DNA of 64,000 nucleotides from Paenibacillus sp. S150 (lineage in GTDB: Bacteria; Bacillota; Bacilli; Paenibacillales; Paenibacillaceae). The stretch covers positions 62,001 through 126,000 of the forward strand of contig NZ_JACBYI010000005.1 of assembly GCF_019352175.1 (NCBI RefSeq). Reading direction: 5' to 3'. Within the stretch, counting starts at the first letter, position 1; the number at the start of each line of letters is the position of its first letter. The notes under the pieces are model-generated. The model was not told where the DNA came from, made no database searches, and saw only the letters and a list, made by a program, of their open reading frames with translations. This document shows positions 27,306 to 36,622 of this stretch, piece after piece. A program made the translations under genes and the position numbers.

Positions 27306-28265
27306 ATGAGGATAGAGGATGAATATACGGCGGCAACGATATCGGGCAGTAATGCGGGATCGCTTGATGCAGAGACGGCCAGACTGGCGCGTCTGATTTC
27401 CGCCCTTGCTCCACAGGACGGTACTTATAGCCAGCGCATACCCGGTTTGTATGTCAGCCGCTATTCACGAACTGACCCGGATACCGTAAAAACCTTCTAC
27501 TCGACCTCTTTGTTGATAGTGGCACAAGGGGCAAAGACCATCACGGCAGGGCAGGAGGTCTATCAATTCAATAAGTCGCGTATGATTTTGTTGCCGGTTG
27601 CCTTGCCGGTTGCCATGCAGCTCACGCAAGCCAGCCCTGCTGAGCCTTACCTTAGCGTTAAGCTGGAACTCGATCCTCAGAGGATTGGCGAATTGAGCCT
27701 GAAATTGTATCCCCGGGGTCTGCCTCCAGTTCGTAAGCGGAACAAAGGGTACATCGCTAACAGCAACTTGAACATTATTAATGCGGTTACGAGGCTGGTG
27801 GAGTGTCTGCAAAGTCCCGGAGACGTTGACCTGCTTGCGCCGCTTGTGCTGGAGGAGATTATGATACGGGTTCTGCGCAGTCCAATCGGCGCTCAGCTTG
27901 TTGAAATGGGCTTTGCGGAGTCCGATGTACAGCGGGTCGCGAAGGTAATTGCCTGGCTCCGCGACAACTTCTCCCGGCAAATGAAGGTTGCAGAGCTGGC
28001 AGAGCTGGTTCATATGAGTGCCTCTTCTTTTCACGTGCATTTCAAGTCTGTCACCTCAATGAGTCCGTTGCAATACCAGAAGGCATTACGTCTTCATGAA
28101 GCCAGGCGTTTGATGTTAGCCGGCCCTATGGATGCGACCACGGCCTGCCGGTTAGTCGGCTACGTGAGCGATTCCCAGTTCAGCCGGGATTATAGACGTT
28201 TCTTCGGGAGTCCGCCCAGCAGAGATATCGCCAGATTGCGTCAGCGGACACAATTATCCGACTGA
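27306..28265 (+). CDS. AraC-family transcriptional regulator (AraC_N type)
   Basis: A 319-residue regulator. The N-terminal half resembles the AraC_N/cupin-like effector region (QRIPGLYVSRYSR, LLIVAQGAKTITAG); the C-terminal ~100 residues are the DNA-binding domain (KVAELAELVHMSASSFHVHF, ending SQFSRDYRRFFGSPPSRDI). The ATG at 27306 is chosen for an upstream GAGGAG, although spacing is long (about 15); starts at 27234 or 27273 remain possible. It precedes an SDR and an MFS gene on the same strand, a common regulator-reductase-exporter arrangement in which AraC responds to a toxic small molecule. Confidence 0.85.
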   Translation: MRIEDEYTAATISGSNAGSLDAETARLARLISALAPQDGTYSQRIPGLYVSRYSRTDPDTVKTFYSTSLLIVAQGAKTITAGQEVYQFNKSRMILLPVALPVAMQLTQASPAEPYLSVKLELDPQRIGELSLKLYPRGLPPVRKRNKGYIANSNLNIINAVTRLVECLQSPGDVDLLAPLVLEEIMIRVLRSPIGAQLVEMGFAESDVQRVAKVIAWLRDNFSRQMKVAELAELVHMSASSFHVHFKSVTSMSPLQYQKALRLHEARRLMLAGPMDATTACRLVGYVSDSQFSRDYRRFFGSPPSRDIARLRQRTQLSD

Positions 28266-28355
28266 TCTAACTTTTACGGAAGCGGAATCAGAGGCCTGCC
28301 TTTCTTGAGCGGTCCTTGTTTAACAAGAAATCTGTAACCCTGATTAATTTCACGC

Positions 28356-28385
28356 ACCCGCAGCCCTACTGGCCTGCGGGTTTTG
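28356..28385 (+). terminator. Terminator after the AraC regulator
   Basis: ACCCGCAG / CTGCGGGT stem with a 10-base loop and a TTTTG tail, 90 bases after the stop. It implies that the SDR-MFS pair has its own promoter. Confidence 0.7.
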
Positions 28386-28562
28386 ATTATTCCTGCGGAA
28401 GCCCATTCCTGGAGGATCGGGCAAAAAATGAAAGGGAACAGGCAAAGACTTAAGCGAAACGCAGACTATAATAAATGTACCTTGTACCAGCGGCAGCAAG
28501 CGTCTATACGCACCCGGCGGTTCAAGCATTTTTACTACTGAAGAGTTTAGGAGGAATTTATT

Positions 28563-29477
28563 ATGCGTGTTTTTGTCACTGGTGCGACTGGCTTCGTCGG
28601 CTCTGCCATTGTGAGTGAATTGATAGGATCGGGGCATGAGGTACTCGGCCTGGCCCGTTCGGATGAGGCGGCAGCGATGCTCCAAGCTGCCGGGGCTGCC
28701 ATCCACCGCGGTTCTTTGGAGGATCTGGACAGCCTGCGGCGGGGGGCGGCTGCAGCGGATGGCGTCATCCACGCAGCCTTCATTCATAACTACTCAGACC
28801 TTGCGTCAGCAGGTGTGGCAGACAGGCTGGCGGTTGAGGTTATGGGAGCCGAACTCGCGCAATCGGGCCGGCCATTCGTCGTAACTTCCGTGATCGGGCA
28901 TCTCACGCCTGGCCAACTGGGTACCGAGAAGACTGCGCCCGATCCCGGCTCTGCCGCGAAGCATCGCGTTGCTACGGAAGAAGCGGCGCTTGCGATGGCT
29001 TCGCAGGGCGTGCGCGTATCGGTGGTGCGGCTTCCGCTGTCAGTTCACGGCGATGGAGATACCGGCTTTGTTCCGGCCCTGATCAATCTTGCCCGCAGCA
29101 AGCGGATATCGGCTTATGTGGGTGATGGCGCTAACCGCTGGCCTGCCGTGCACCGGCTTGATGCTGCGCATCTCTACCGGTTTGCGCTGGAGACAGCTTC
29201 TGCGGGTGCCAGGCTGCACGCGATTGGCGACGAGGGAGTGCCGGTTCGTGATATTGCCGGCGTAATTGGCCGTCAGCTCGGCGTGCCGGTGGCCGGCATA
29301 CAACCCGAAGAGGCAACGGAGCATTTCGGCTGGCTGGCTCACTTTGTTTCGATGGACATCCCGGCTTCAAGTGCCCTGACTCAGGAACAGCTCGGCTGGC
29401 GGCCCTTACATCCGGCGCTTCTTCTTGACCTTGACCAAGGGCAGTACTTCACAACAAACACTTACCGGAATGGATGA
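28563..29477 (+). CDS. NAD(P)-dependent epimerase/reductase (atypical extended SDR)
   Basis: A 304-residue Rossmann-fold protein with a GAGGAAT ribosome site. It begins with RVFVTGATGFVGSAIVSEL (the TGxxGxxG cofactor motif). Members of this atypical SDR group act on small molecules such as flavonoids, NAD(P)H-linked ketones or nucleotide sugars. I cannot place the classical YxxxK pair, which is common in the atypical group. The stop overlaps the MFS start by four bases, so the two are co-translated and probably modify and export or import the same compound. Confidence 0.85.
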   Translation: MRVFVTGATGFVGSAIVSELIGSGHEVLGLARSDEAAAMLQAAGAAIHRGSLEDLDSLRRGAAAADGVIHAAFIHNYSDLASAGVADRLAVEVMGAELAQSGRPFVVTSVIGHLTPGQLGTEKTAPDPGSAAKHRVATEEAALAMASQGVRVSVVRLPLSVHGDGDTGFVPALINLARSKRISAYVGDGANRWPAVHRLDAAHLYRFALETASAGARLHAIGDEGVPVRDIAGVIGRQLGVPVAGIQPEEATEHFGWLAHFVSMDIPASSALTQEQLGWRPLHPALLLDLDQGQYFTTNTYRNG

Positions 29478-30688
29478 TCCCTTTGTCAGAACACATTCAG
29501 AAATGGAGCAGTCCATCAACTGCACGTTATTCTATAATAACTGCTGTCTTAGTCTTCTGTTCACTTGTTGTCGTGTCCGGCATATACGTTACGTTACCGA
29601 TAGGTTCCGTATTAGCTGATGAATTTCAGGTATCGGCTGACGGGGTGGCATGGACGAGCAGCGCTTTTTCACTCTCCTATGCCCTGGGGTTTCTACTGTT
29701 TGGCCCTCTATCTGAACGGTTCGGCTGCTGGCCCATGATGTTCTCGGGCTTGCTGGCGCTTAGTGTCATTACGCCTCTCTTAGGACTGGCGCCGAGCTTA
29801 TCCGCTCTGGTTGCCCTTCGTGCCGTACAGGCCCTGGCCGCAGCAACTTTTGCGCCAGTCGTTATGACTTACGTCGTCGAAATATTTCCGTTGGAACGCA
29901 GAATTACGGCAATGGGATTCGTAAGCACCGGATTTCTCGTTTCAGCCATCGCCGGACAGCTGTTCAGCAGTGCAGTCAGTGAATACTGGAGCTGGAATTA
30001 TGTATTTTACGTTCACGGAATATTGTTTCTCGTTTCTGCTGTACTTTTGGGTACCCTGGTTCCTAAAGGGGAGGCGCTGCGAACGAAGGTGGGGATAGCC
30101 GGCTTGTATAAACAGATGCCCACATTATTTCTCCAAAAGCCGCTTACTCTGTGCTATCTGATCTGCCTGACGATTCTCCTCTCGTTTGTCGGCATGTACA
30201 CGATATTTCAAGCTTATCTAACAGAAGTGCCCTTTGCACTAACTGCCCATCAGCTTATGCAAGTGAGAGCTGCGGGCTTGGCGGGAATGATCCTGGCGCC
30301 GTTTGCGGGGCGTCTGGCGGCCAGATTCGGATTGAAGAGGACGCTGCAAACCGGGCTTATCCTTGCGGCTGGAGGGCTTGGCGCAGTTGGTTTCAGTTCC
30401 AGCCTGCCCGTATTGGTCATGATGAGCATCGTTTATATTGCCGGCATCTCGGTCATGATCCCGGCGCTGATTTCACTTGTAGGCCTGCTCGCGGGAGATA
30501 AGCGCGGCGTCGCCATCACCGTATATTCGCTGACGCTGTTTACCGGAGCGTCGCTGGGACCGCAAGCCGGATTAAACCTTTTAAGAGCAGGCAGCAGTAT
30601 AACTTCATTTGGAGCGCTGGCTGCACTTTTACTTCTTGCTTTTGGATTATCGTGTTATATTAATTTGCCTGAAGGCTCGCAGCGCTGA
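29474..30688 (+). CDS. MFS transporter (drug:H+ antiporter-1 type)
   Basis: A 404-residue protein with 12 predicted membrane segments. The loop 2-3 motif GPLSERFGCW and the matching loop 8-9 GRLAARFGLK are the MFS signatures. It resembles the DHA1/arabinose-efflux group. Coupled to the SDR by a four-base overlap. A hairpin terminator follows. Confidence 0.9.
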   Translation: MIPLSEHIQKWSSPSTARYSIITAVLVFCSLVVVSGIYVTLPIGSVLADEFQVSADGVAWTSSAFSLSYALGFLLFGPLSERFGCWPMMFSGLLALSVITPLLGLAPSLSALVALRAVQALAAATFAPVVMTYVVEIFPLERRITAMGFVSTGFLVSAIAGQLFSSAVSEYWSWNYVFYVHGILFLVSAVLLGTLVPKGEALRTKVGIAGLYKQMPTLFLQKPLTLCYLICLTILLSFVGMYTIFQAYLTEVPFALTAHQLMQVRAAGLAGMILAPFAGRLAARFGLKRTLQTGLILAAGGLGAVGFSSSLPVLVMMSIVYIAGISVMIPALISLVGLLAGDKRGVAITVYSLTLFTGASLGPQAGLNLLRAGSSITSFGALAALLLLAFGLSCYINLPEGSQR

Positions 30689-30720
30689 TATTTATTTCTA
30701 CCCTTACGGTTAGCGGTAAG

Positions 30721-30752
30721 TCCCGATGATCTTAACGATTATCGGGATTTTT
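30721..30752 (+). terminator. Terminator after the MFS gene
   Basis: TCCCGAT / ATCGGGA stem with an imperfect GATC inner part and a TTTTT tail, 32 bases past the stop. Confidence 0.8.
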
Positions 30753-30960
30753 AACATTGTTACGCTGGCCAAACCTACTTTTGATGTTCCTCTCCTGATG
30801 CTTCTCTACGTACATGTGCAGGAATAAAAACATATAACCCGGGGAGCTGCTGACCGATCTGCTTGAGCCGGGTAATCTCATTACTAGCATAAGTGTACTG
30901 TGGCTAAGCTTTTTCCCCCTCTTTATAATGGGACAGGAACGGGGATAAAGGGGAGGAATT

Positions 30961-31185
30961 ATGATGAAGACATGGTTTATTACCGGAGCAACGGGTGGAC
31001 TTGGCTATCAGCTGACGGAACAGCTGCTTCAGCGTGGAGATAGAGTAGCTGCTACAACGCGGAGAGCCGGGGCGCTTGATGAATTGCAGGCCCAATACGG
31101 CTCCCGCTTATGGCAAGCCAATCTGGATCTTACCGAAAATCATTATAGCTGGATTTACCTATTAAATAAGCCGGAAGAATCATAA
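30961..31185 (+). pseudogene. Truncated short-chain dehydrogenase
   Basis: A GGGGAGGAATT ribosome site precedes ATG, and the first ~55 residues are a normal SDR start (WFITGATGGLGYQLTEQLLQ, then ANLDLT at the third strand). It then runs into unrelated sequence (ENHYSWIYLLNKPEES) and stops at 74 residues, where a full SDR would need about 250. The catalytic half is absent, so no enzyme activity is expected. The 3' end was probably lost by deletion. Confidence 0.75.
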
Positions 31186-31273
31186 ATCACAGAAAAGGAA
31201 AACGCACGCAACTATAATGTAAGCGTTATCTATAAACTGTTTTACATTTTTGGGCAAAGGGAGGAAGAAAAGC

Positions 31274-31633
31274 TTGAGCTTAAACAAAGTTTCTTTTAAC
31301 CTGCTTGTGTTTATGGGGTTCGGCATTCAGTACGCTTTAATGCACCTTTTTTCTGCAGGAGAAATCATCGTGATTTCATCCGGTGAGCTTATTATTTATA
31401 TGTTGTTTACCTTTGCCGGGCTGGGCACATTTTTTCAACGCAGAAAGCGGGCTCTGAGCGAGCGGGGCTGCGGGGAGACGGGGCTTTTTTTCAGCGTGCT
31501 ATGGACGGTTTCGCTGTGCTCGCAGTTCCGGAAAGAGAGCTACCCAGACGCACTGACTATTATCAATTCGCTTGGAGTGTCCGCTGCCGGGCTGGTACTG
31601 CTTACCGAGATTATAGTATTGCTGAAGGCTTGA
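31274..31633 (+). CDS. Small membrane protein of unknown function
   Basis: A 119-residue protein with three or four hydrophobic segments (for example NLLVFMGFGIQYALMHLF and LIIYMLFTFAGLGTFF). TTG at 31274 is chosen because GGGAGGA lies about nine bases upstream; the longer frame from 31250 would begin inside the ribosome site. No family recognised. It stands alone between the truncated SDR and the mannanase terminator. Confidence 0.55.
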   Translation: MSLNKVSFNLLVFMGFGIQYALMHLFSAGEIIVISSGELIIYMLFTFAGLGTFFQRRKRALSERGCGETGLFFSVLWTVSLCSQFRKESYPDALTIINSLGVSAAGLVLLTEIIVLLKA

Positions 31634-31752
31634 GGTACATAGAATTCCCCTGACAGAATGTTACGTGAATCTGATTCGGGCTCCTGTCATTTCCGATTCG
31701 GAAAATGAAGCAATGTCTGGCGATTGCGCTCTTGCCTTGCCTAATCAAACAC

Positions 31753-31804
31753 AAAGGGTTGGAGCAGGGGACCGCGATACCCCCGTCCCAACCCTTTTTA
31801 TCTT
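31753..31804. terminator. Terminator between the small membrane protein and the mannanase gene
   Basis: AAAGGGTTGG and CCCAACCCTTTTTA form a long stem enclosing a second GGGG/CCCC pairing. The T-run is on the plus strand, but the structure also lies just past the mannanase stop, so it can serve both converging genes. Confidence 0.75.
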
Positions 31805-31810
31805 ATCGCC

Positions 31811-34384
31811 CTACGGCTCAATCCCCCATGCAAGCTGGCCGTTCACATACCCGGTCACCTGTTCATTGTTTACGAACTGGCTGCTTGATGGCTTAAATGA
31901 GTAATCGTTAGCCTGGTTGTAATTGGACCAGTTGTTTTTGGAGAACCGTGCTTGAATTTCTGCGCTCTGGCCGGGATGAAGCGTTCCAGCAGAACTCGTA
32001 AAGCCAACCTCCAGAACATAATCGGCTCCGGCAACCGGAGCTTCCAGTTTTACGAATCTGGCGGTTACATTCGCACTCCCGATACTGGCCCAGTCGGACC
32101 AGAAGCTCTGTGCGTCTTCCCCGTCAATCGTATAGTAATACCGGAGCTTGACATCACTTAACTGTATCGCCGAATTCCCGGTGTTGACTACTTTGAATTT
32201 GGGTGAAATTCCGTTGGTGGAGATATCCGTATTGCCGTTAAAGGCTTGGACCGTCAAGTCTCCTCCAGGTACAGGAGTACTGCTGTCCGCTACATTTACT
32301 GTAAGAACAGCGTTGTTTCCGCCGTTGAAATGAAAGGTTACCGCATTCTCGCCCAGCGGCAGCGTGGAAAGATAGGATTTGTCCAGCACGACGGCAGCGC
32401 TTGTTGCCGTATAATCCTGGCCCGGTACAAGAGTATAATTTCCATTCGTCAGGCTTGCAAGCTGGTGTCCGTTTAAGGTAAGGGACAGGGAGATATCCTG
32501 CTGCAGATTCGCCGCTTTATCAAATGCCGCATTTACGGGCGAAACCGCAGCGCTTGGTGTTGAATCGACAACATTAACTTTTAACACGGGATCTTGACCC
32601 TGATTAAAATCAAAGACGATCGAATGCTCGCCAACCGGCAGTCCCGCCAGGAAGGCTTTTTTCAGCTGCAGCGTATTTCCGCTCAAAGAATAATCCTGAG
32701 TCACTGTCAATGTATTCACGCCAGCCCGGAGAGCGTTTAACGTATTGCCGTTGGCATTCACGGTTATGGCCTTGTCGCTCTGATTGGGGGCATATTTGTC
32801 AAATTCGACGTTTGCAGGTGTGATGGACGCGCTTGGAGCCGGGTTGTTAACCTTTAAATTAGGCAGCTCATCGAGCGTGATAACATAATTACTTTGATAA
32901 AGCGTGGTCAGGGTGGCCGGATAATTAAAGGCGGAGCTCATGAGATGCTCGCCATACCAGGGGCAGAAGTAGAGCCAGCCAGACTTTTCCTCTGTCAGAT
33001 TCTGTACGCTCGGGACAGTGTCGTTTTCTGTCATGGCTACCATTTTTGTGCCGCCGGTTAAATCAACAAGCTGATAAAAAATCGAGGTAATGGCATCCTC
33101 ATTGGGCACGCCGGACAAACCGTCATAGCGGTTGTAGATCGTATTGTATTTATCATAGCCGACAATATCCACCTGATCGTCCCCGGGATACCATGCGGGA
33201 GAAGTGCTATACACGTAGCTGTTGTAGGTCCAGATCAAATTGTGCAGGCCGTACGTCTCCGTAAGCTCGGTATAGAGCAGATCCCACAGCTGCTTGTACA
33301 CCTCCGCGCCTGCCGAAGCCCACCAGAACCACGCGCCTTCCCCATTCAACCCGCCGTTGCCCTCCGCCTCATGATAGGGACGGAAAAGAACCGGCACGCT
33401 GTTATTTTGCAGAATCAGCAGCTGTTCCGCCAAATCCTCAATGGTCAGCATCACATATTGATACTCCTTCGTGCCGGGAATAACCGCATTGGCTGTATTG
33501 AAATTGGTTTCGGTCGGCTTGTAGGTGGCGTTCAACCAATCCACCGGCTCCCCGAGCTGATAAGCGGTGAAATTCCGGGGCACATTGATATGCCAGGCGG
33601 CTGTCGCGATCCCGTTCCGGTTATTGACCCAATCAATCATCCGTTCGGTCGTGCCGTCCTCCCAGCCGTATAGCGGGTTATAGTTCATGAAATCGAAGCC
33701 GCGGATTGCCGGATACTTTCCGGTTAAATTGTAGATCCAATCAAACTCCAGCTCATAATTGCCGTCATTTCCGCTTCCGTAAATCTCCTGCTGGCCGGAG
33801 ATAATATGGTTGCCGTAAACCTCCGTTAAATAATTCATCAAAGCCTGGGTTTCCGGTGTGGCCTCAGGATCGGCAAGAACAGGCTGCACATCCAGGGGAT
33901 CAAGAGCGGCAGCATCTACAGTGAAGGTGTCAAAATAAGCGAAGCCCCAACCGGCCTTCAGCTCAATGGTATTGCTTCCCTGGTTCAGCTTATGAAAGCC
34001 AAAATCAAAATCCGACCACGCGGTCGTGTAGGGCAGCATATACGATCCCTTGGTAACGCCGTTGACTGCTAAATATTGAAGCCTGCCGTCCGGGCTGAGC
34101 TCCTGCATATACCGGGTGGAGACCGCATACATGCCGGTTTCCGGGACAGTCACTGTGAAGGTTAATGTGCCGGAATTCTGCATCCAGACAAATCCGCTCC
34201 CGGAGAAGCCGGGCTTGGGCTGTCCGTAAATTTCAGTCACCACTTGAAGATCGGAGGTGAGCTGAGCGTCTTCGCTTTCAATCGTGAACAGTGCGGTGTC
34301 TGCATGAGCGGGCACAGTCATCAATCCCAGCAGCAGAGTAAAGGCCAGCAGAATTACGCTTGCCTTTTTAAGCAAATTGTTCAT
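31811..34384 (-). CDS. Modular secreted beta-mannanase (CBM35-like + GH26 + two X2 + CBM3)
   Basis: An 857-residue protein. The ATG at 34384 has AAAGGA eight bases upstream; ATG at 34390 and 34402 are alternatives. A signal peptide ends near PAHAD. Then: a CBM35/CBM6-like module (residues ~27-145, starting LFTIESEDAQL); a GH26 catalytic domain (~165-505) with acid/base E in FRPYHEAEG and probable nucleophile E in MVAMTENDT; two X2 immunoglobulin-like modules (~520-700, each starting 'P-A-V/N-x-x-F-D-K'); and a C-terminal CBM3 (~705-857, KFKVVNTGNSAIQLSDVKLR). GH26 enzymes cut beta-1,4-mannan; CBM3 anchors to cellulose, so the substrate is likely plant-wall mannan in contact with cellulose. 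Confidence 0.92.
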   Translation of the reverse strand: MNNLLKKASVILLAFTLLLGLMTVPAHADTALFTIESEDAQLTSDLQVVTEIYGQPKPGFSGSGFVWMQNSGTLTFTVTVPETGMYAVSTRYMQELSPDGRLQYLAVNGVTKGSYMLPYTTAWSDFDFGFHKLNQGSNTIELKAGWGFAYFDTFTVDAAALDPLDVQPVLADPEATPETQALMNYLTEVYGNHIISGQQEIYGSGNDGNYELEFDWIYNLTGKYPAIRGFDFMNYNPLYGWEDGTTERMIDWVNNRNGIATAAWHINVPRNFTAYQLGEPVDWLNATYKPTETNFNTANAVIPGTKEYQYVMLTIEDLAEQLLILQNNSVPVLFRPYHEAEGNGGLNGEGAWFWWASAGAEVYKQLWDLLYTELTETYGLHNLIWTYNSYVYSTSPAWYPGDDQVDIVGYDKYNTIYNRYDGLSGVPNEDAITSIFYQLVDLTGGTKMVAMTENDTVPSVQNLTEEKSGWLYFCPWYGEHLMSSAFNYPATLTTLYQSNYVITLDELPNLKVNNPAPSASITPANVEFDKYAPNQSDKAITVNANGNTLNALRAGVNTLTVTQDYSLSGNTLQLKKAFLAGLPVGEHSIVFDFNQGQDPVLKVNVVDSTPSAAVSPVNAAFDKAANLQQDISLSLTLNGHQLASLTNGNYTLVPGQDYTATSAAVVLDKSYLSTLPLGENAVTFHFNGGNNAVLTVNVADSSTPVPGGDLTVQAFNGNTDISTNGISPKFKVVNTGNSAIQLSDVKLRYYYTIDGEDAQSFWSDWASIGSANVTARFVKLEAPVAGADYVLEVGFTSSAGTLHPGQSAEIQARFSKNNWSNYNQANDYSFKPSSSQFVNNEQVTGYVNGQLAWGIEP

Positions 34385-34617
34385 TTTCATCGTCCTTTCC
34401 ATGTAAAATATGATAATAATTGCTCAATCTGTCTATTCATGGTGGCGCTTTCATAGTTAACATAGCATATGCAGCAAAATATGTAAATATATGGGCTTCT
34501 CGCTCTATCAATCGAACAGCTATGGTTGACCAAATATATTATCATTATCCATAAATCACTTGAATATGCTAGTTGATGGAATGGGATAATTCCTAAATCA
34601 CAGAAGGAGACAAAAAA

Positions 34618-35976
34618 ATGAACAAACGTTTATTAATCAAAAACGGTTGTGTACTTACGCTCGATAAGACCCTCGGAGATTTTAAACAAGCGGATATTCT
34701 TGTCGAAGGGAAAAAAATCGTCGCGGTTCAGCCGGAATTGAAAGCATCCGATTGTGAAGTTATTGACGCTGCGGACATGATTGTTATGCCGGGATTCGTG
34801 GATACCCACCGCCACACTTGGGAATCTGTTGTTCGTAATGCAGGTGCGGACTGGTCTCTCGTTAAGTACCTGGACCGGATGTACTATGGGGGGATTGGCG
34901 CTAAATTACGTCCGCAGGATGGATATACAGCGAATCTGCTTGGCGCATTGGAAGCGCTCAATGCGGGGGTTACCACATTACTGGATTGGTCGATGATTAA
35001 TTCACCCGACCATACGGATGAGCTGATCCGGGGCTTGCAGGAATCAGGAACACGGGCGGTCTTTGCCTATGGAGCTTCCGGGGATAGAGAAGAATGGTCC
35101 AGAGAAAGCGAAATCCGGCAATCGGCTGACAGCAGACGTGTGAAGCAGCAGTATTTCACATCCAATGACCAGCTGCTAACCATGGGGCTGGCCATAAGAG
35201 GACCGGAATTCAGCGCCTGGGAAACGGCAGCCGATGATATTCGACTCGCGCGGGAGCTGGGAGTGCTGTGTACGATGCATTTAGGCTTCGGGACATGGGG
35301 CTCGGTGGACCGGTCCATTGAAAAATTGCATAAAGCGGGGCTGCTCGGACCGGATCTTAACTTTGCCCATGCCAACACACTCAGCTATGAGGAGTATAAG
35401 CTGATCGCTGATTCGGGCGCTTCCATTTCCGTTACTCCGGAGATCGAGATGATGATGGGACATGGTTACCCGGCGACGGGGTTGTTCCTGGAGAATGGAG
35501 GAAGCCCCGCTTTAGGGGTCGATGTGGTAGTAGCGACCGGTGGAGACATGTTCTCACAGATGAAATTCGCTTTGCAGGCAGAACGGGCCAGAATGAATGA
35601 AAAGACATTATCCGCAGGAGAAATGCCGGTGGAATTAACAATTTCGGCCCGGGATGCTTTAGAATTTGCGACGATTAACGGGGCGAGGGCATTGGGACTG
35701 AATCATATCGGTACGTTATCTCCAGGAAAAGAAGCCGATTTGATTATGATCCGGACCGGCGATCTGAATATGTTTCCGGTGAATAATCCCGTCGGAGCGG
35801 TAGTACAATGTGCAAACACCAGTAACGTCGATTCGGTGTTTGTGGCCGGAAAAGCTGTCAAGCGAAACGGAAAAATGCTGAATGTAGACCTCGGGCATTT
35901 GCGCCATTTAGCCGATGAATCCCGAAATTATATTTTTTCACAATACGGCGTACCCCAAGAAGCATTTCCTATCTGA
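34618..35976 (+). CDS. Amidohydrolase family protein (cytosine deaminase / TrzN-like group)
   Basis: A 452-residue metal-dependent hydrolase with an AGAAGGAGA ribosome site. Motifs in order: MPGFVDTHRHTW (first metal histidines, near residues 62-65), TMHLGFG, FAHANTLS and the late aspartate region GVDVVVATGGDMF, ending in the usual SPGKEADLIMI return strand. The group includes S-adenosylhomocysteine deaminase and the chlorohydrolases AtzA and TrzN. The substrate could be an aromatic amine or triazine-like heterocycle. It stands alone, with no transport gene beside it. Confidence 0.9.
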   Translation: MNKRLLIKNGCVLTLDKTLGDFKQADILVEGKKIVAVQPELKASDCEVIDAADMIVMPGFVDTHRHTWESVVRNAGADWSLVKYLDRMYYGGIGAKLRPQDGYTANLLGALEALNAGVTTLLDWSMINSPDHTDELIRGLQESGTRAVFAYGASGDREEWSRESEIRQSADSRRVKQQYFTSNDQLLTMGLAIRGPEFSAWETAADDIRLARELGVLCTMHLGFGTWGSVDRSIEKLHKAGLLGPDLNFAHANTLSYEEYKLIADSGASISVTPEIEMMMGHGYPATGLFLENGGSPALGVDVVVATGGDMFSQMKFALQAERARMNEKTLSAGEMPVELTISARDALEFATINGARALGLNHIGTLSPGKEADLIMIRTGDLNMFPVNNPVGAVVQCANTSNVDSVFVAGKAVKRNGKMLNVDLGHLRHLADESRNYIFSQYGVPQEAFPI

Positions 35977-36322
35977 TTATTCCAAGCTACTGACGGAAAA
36001 GAAGGATGACATGGAGTCTCTTTGGCGGGTCAGCGCTCTTCTCTGCCGGAAGGGGGACTGCCCCTGGAGCTGCTTTAACTGATACTTTTTGAAAAAACAA
36101 AAGAACCTTCTTTTGAAATATGGTGTTATCATTGCGTTCCCACAGCTATATAGGGAAATGAAGAGACATACCAAATAAAGGTATTATATCTATTTACATT
36201 CCAATAAAAGACATATTAATTCTAAAATAAGGGAAAATATTGAAGGCGTATGAGGTATAATGATGAAAGGAAAACTACTATCTCAAATCAAAAACAGGAG
36301 GGTCATAATTTGGCTTGCATAA
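35977..36322. other. Intergenic region with promoter-like elements
   Basis: No gene. A small inverted repeat CAAAAGAA/TTCTTTTG (36098-36115) follows the amidohydrolase. A TATAAT (36256-36261) and a strong AGGAGGGT (36297-36304) precede a TTG that yields only seven codons, and a tandem near-duplication at 36321-36344 (AAATGCGAGTT, AAATGCAGGTT) adjoins the small ORF. Confidence 0.45.
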
Positions 36323-36517
36323 ATGCGAGTTAAATGCAGGTTAAATCACAGTTCTATTAATGCAACCAATATCGTGACGAATGTATCCACGTCGGGATAT
36401 AGAGGATTTTCTTATAACTCCGGTTACGGTGGAGTAGGCACTTATTATGCTTTGTCAGCTTATCCTTCTAACTTTGATTTCATTGACTACTATGTAGTCG
36501 GTAGCTGGTCTCCATAA
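36323..36517 (+). CDS. Small Tyr/Gly/Ser-rich ORF, possibly a secreted peptide remnant
   Basis: A 64-codon frame whose last 40 residues (STSGYRGFSYNSGYGGVG ... YYVVGSWSP) are rich in Gly, Ser and Tyr, as in some lactococcin-972-like peptides. The start is uncertain: the nearest strong ribosome site (36297) is 19 bases upstream and fits a TTG in another frame that ends after seven codons. A clear terminator follows at 36559. Either a small gene with a damaged start or a chance frame; no family recognised. Confidence 0.35.
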   Translation: MRVKCRLNHSSINATNIVTNVSTSGYRGFSYNSGYGGVGTYYALSAYPSNFDFIDYYVVGSWSP

Positions 36518-36558
36518 AATAAACGAAATAAATTGAGAGGCAATTGACGTTCCAGATG

Positions 36559-36587
36559 ATGCAGGTGAACTCGCCACCTGCATTTTT
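36559..36587 (+). terminator. Terminator after the small ORF
   Basis: A perfect 9-bp stem ATGCAGGTG / CACCTGCAT with a seven-base loop and TTTTT tail. It lies 42 bases after the small ORF and 36 bases before the lipoprotein gene. Confidence 0.88.
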
Positions 36588-36622
36588 AACATAATCTTGG
36601 GATAAGGAGAGTCTTACTTTCG

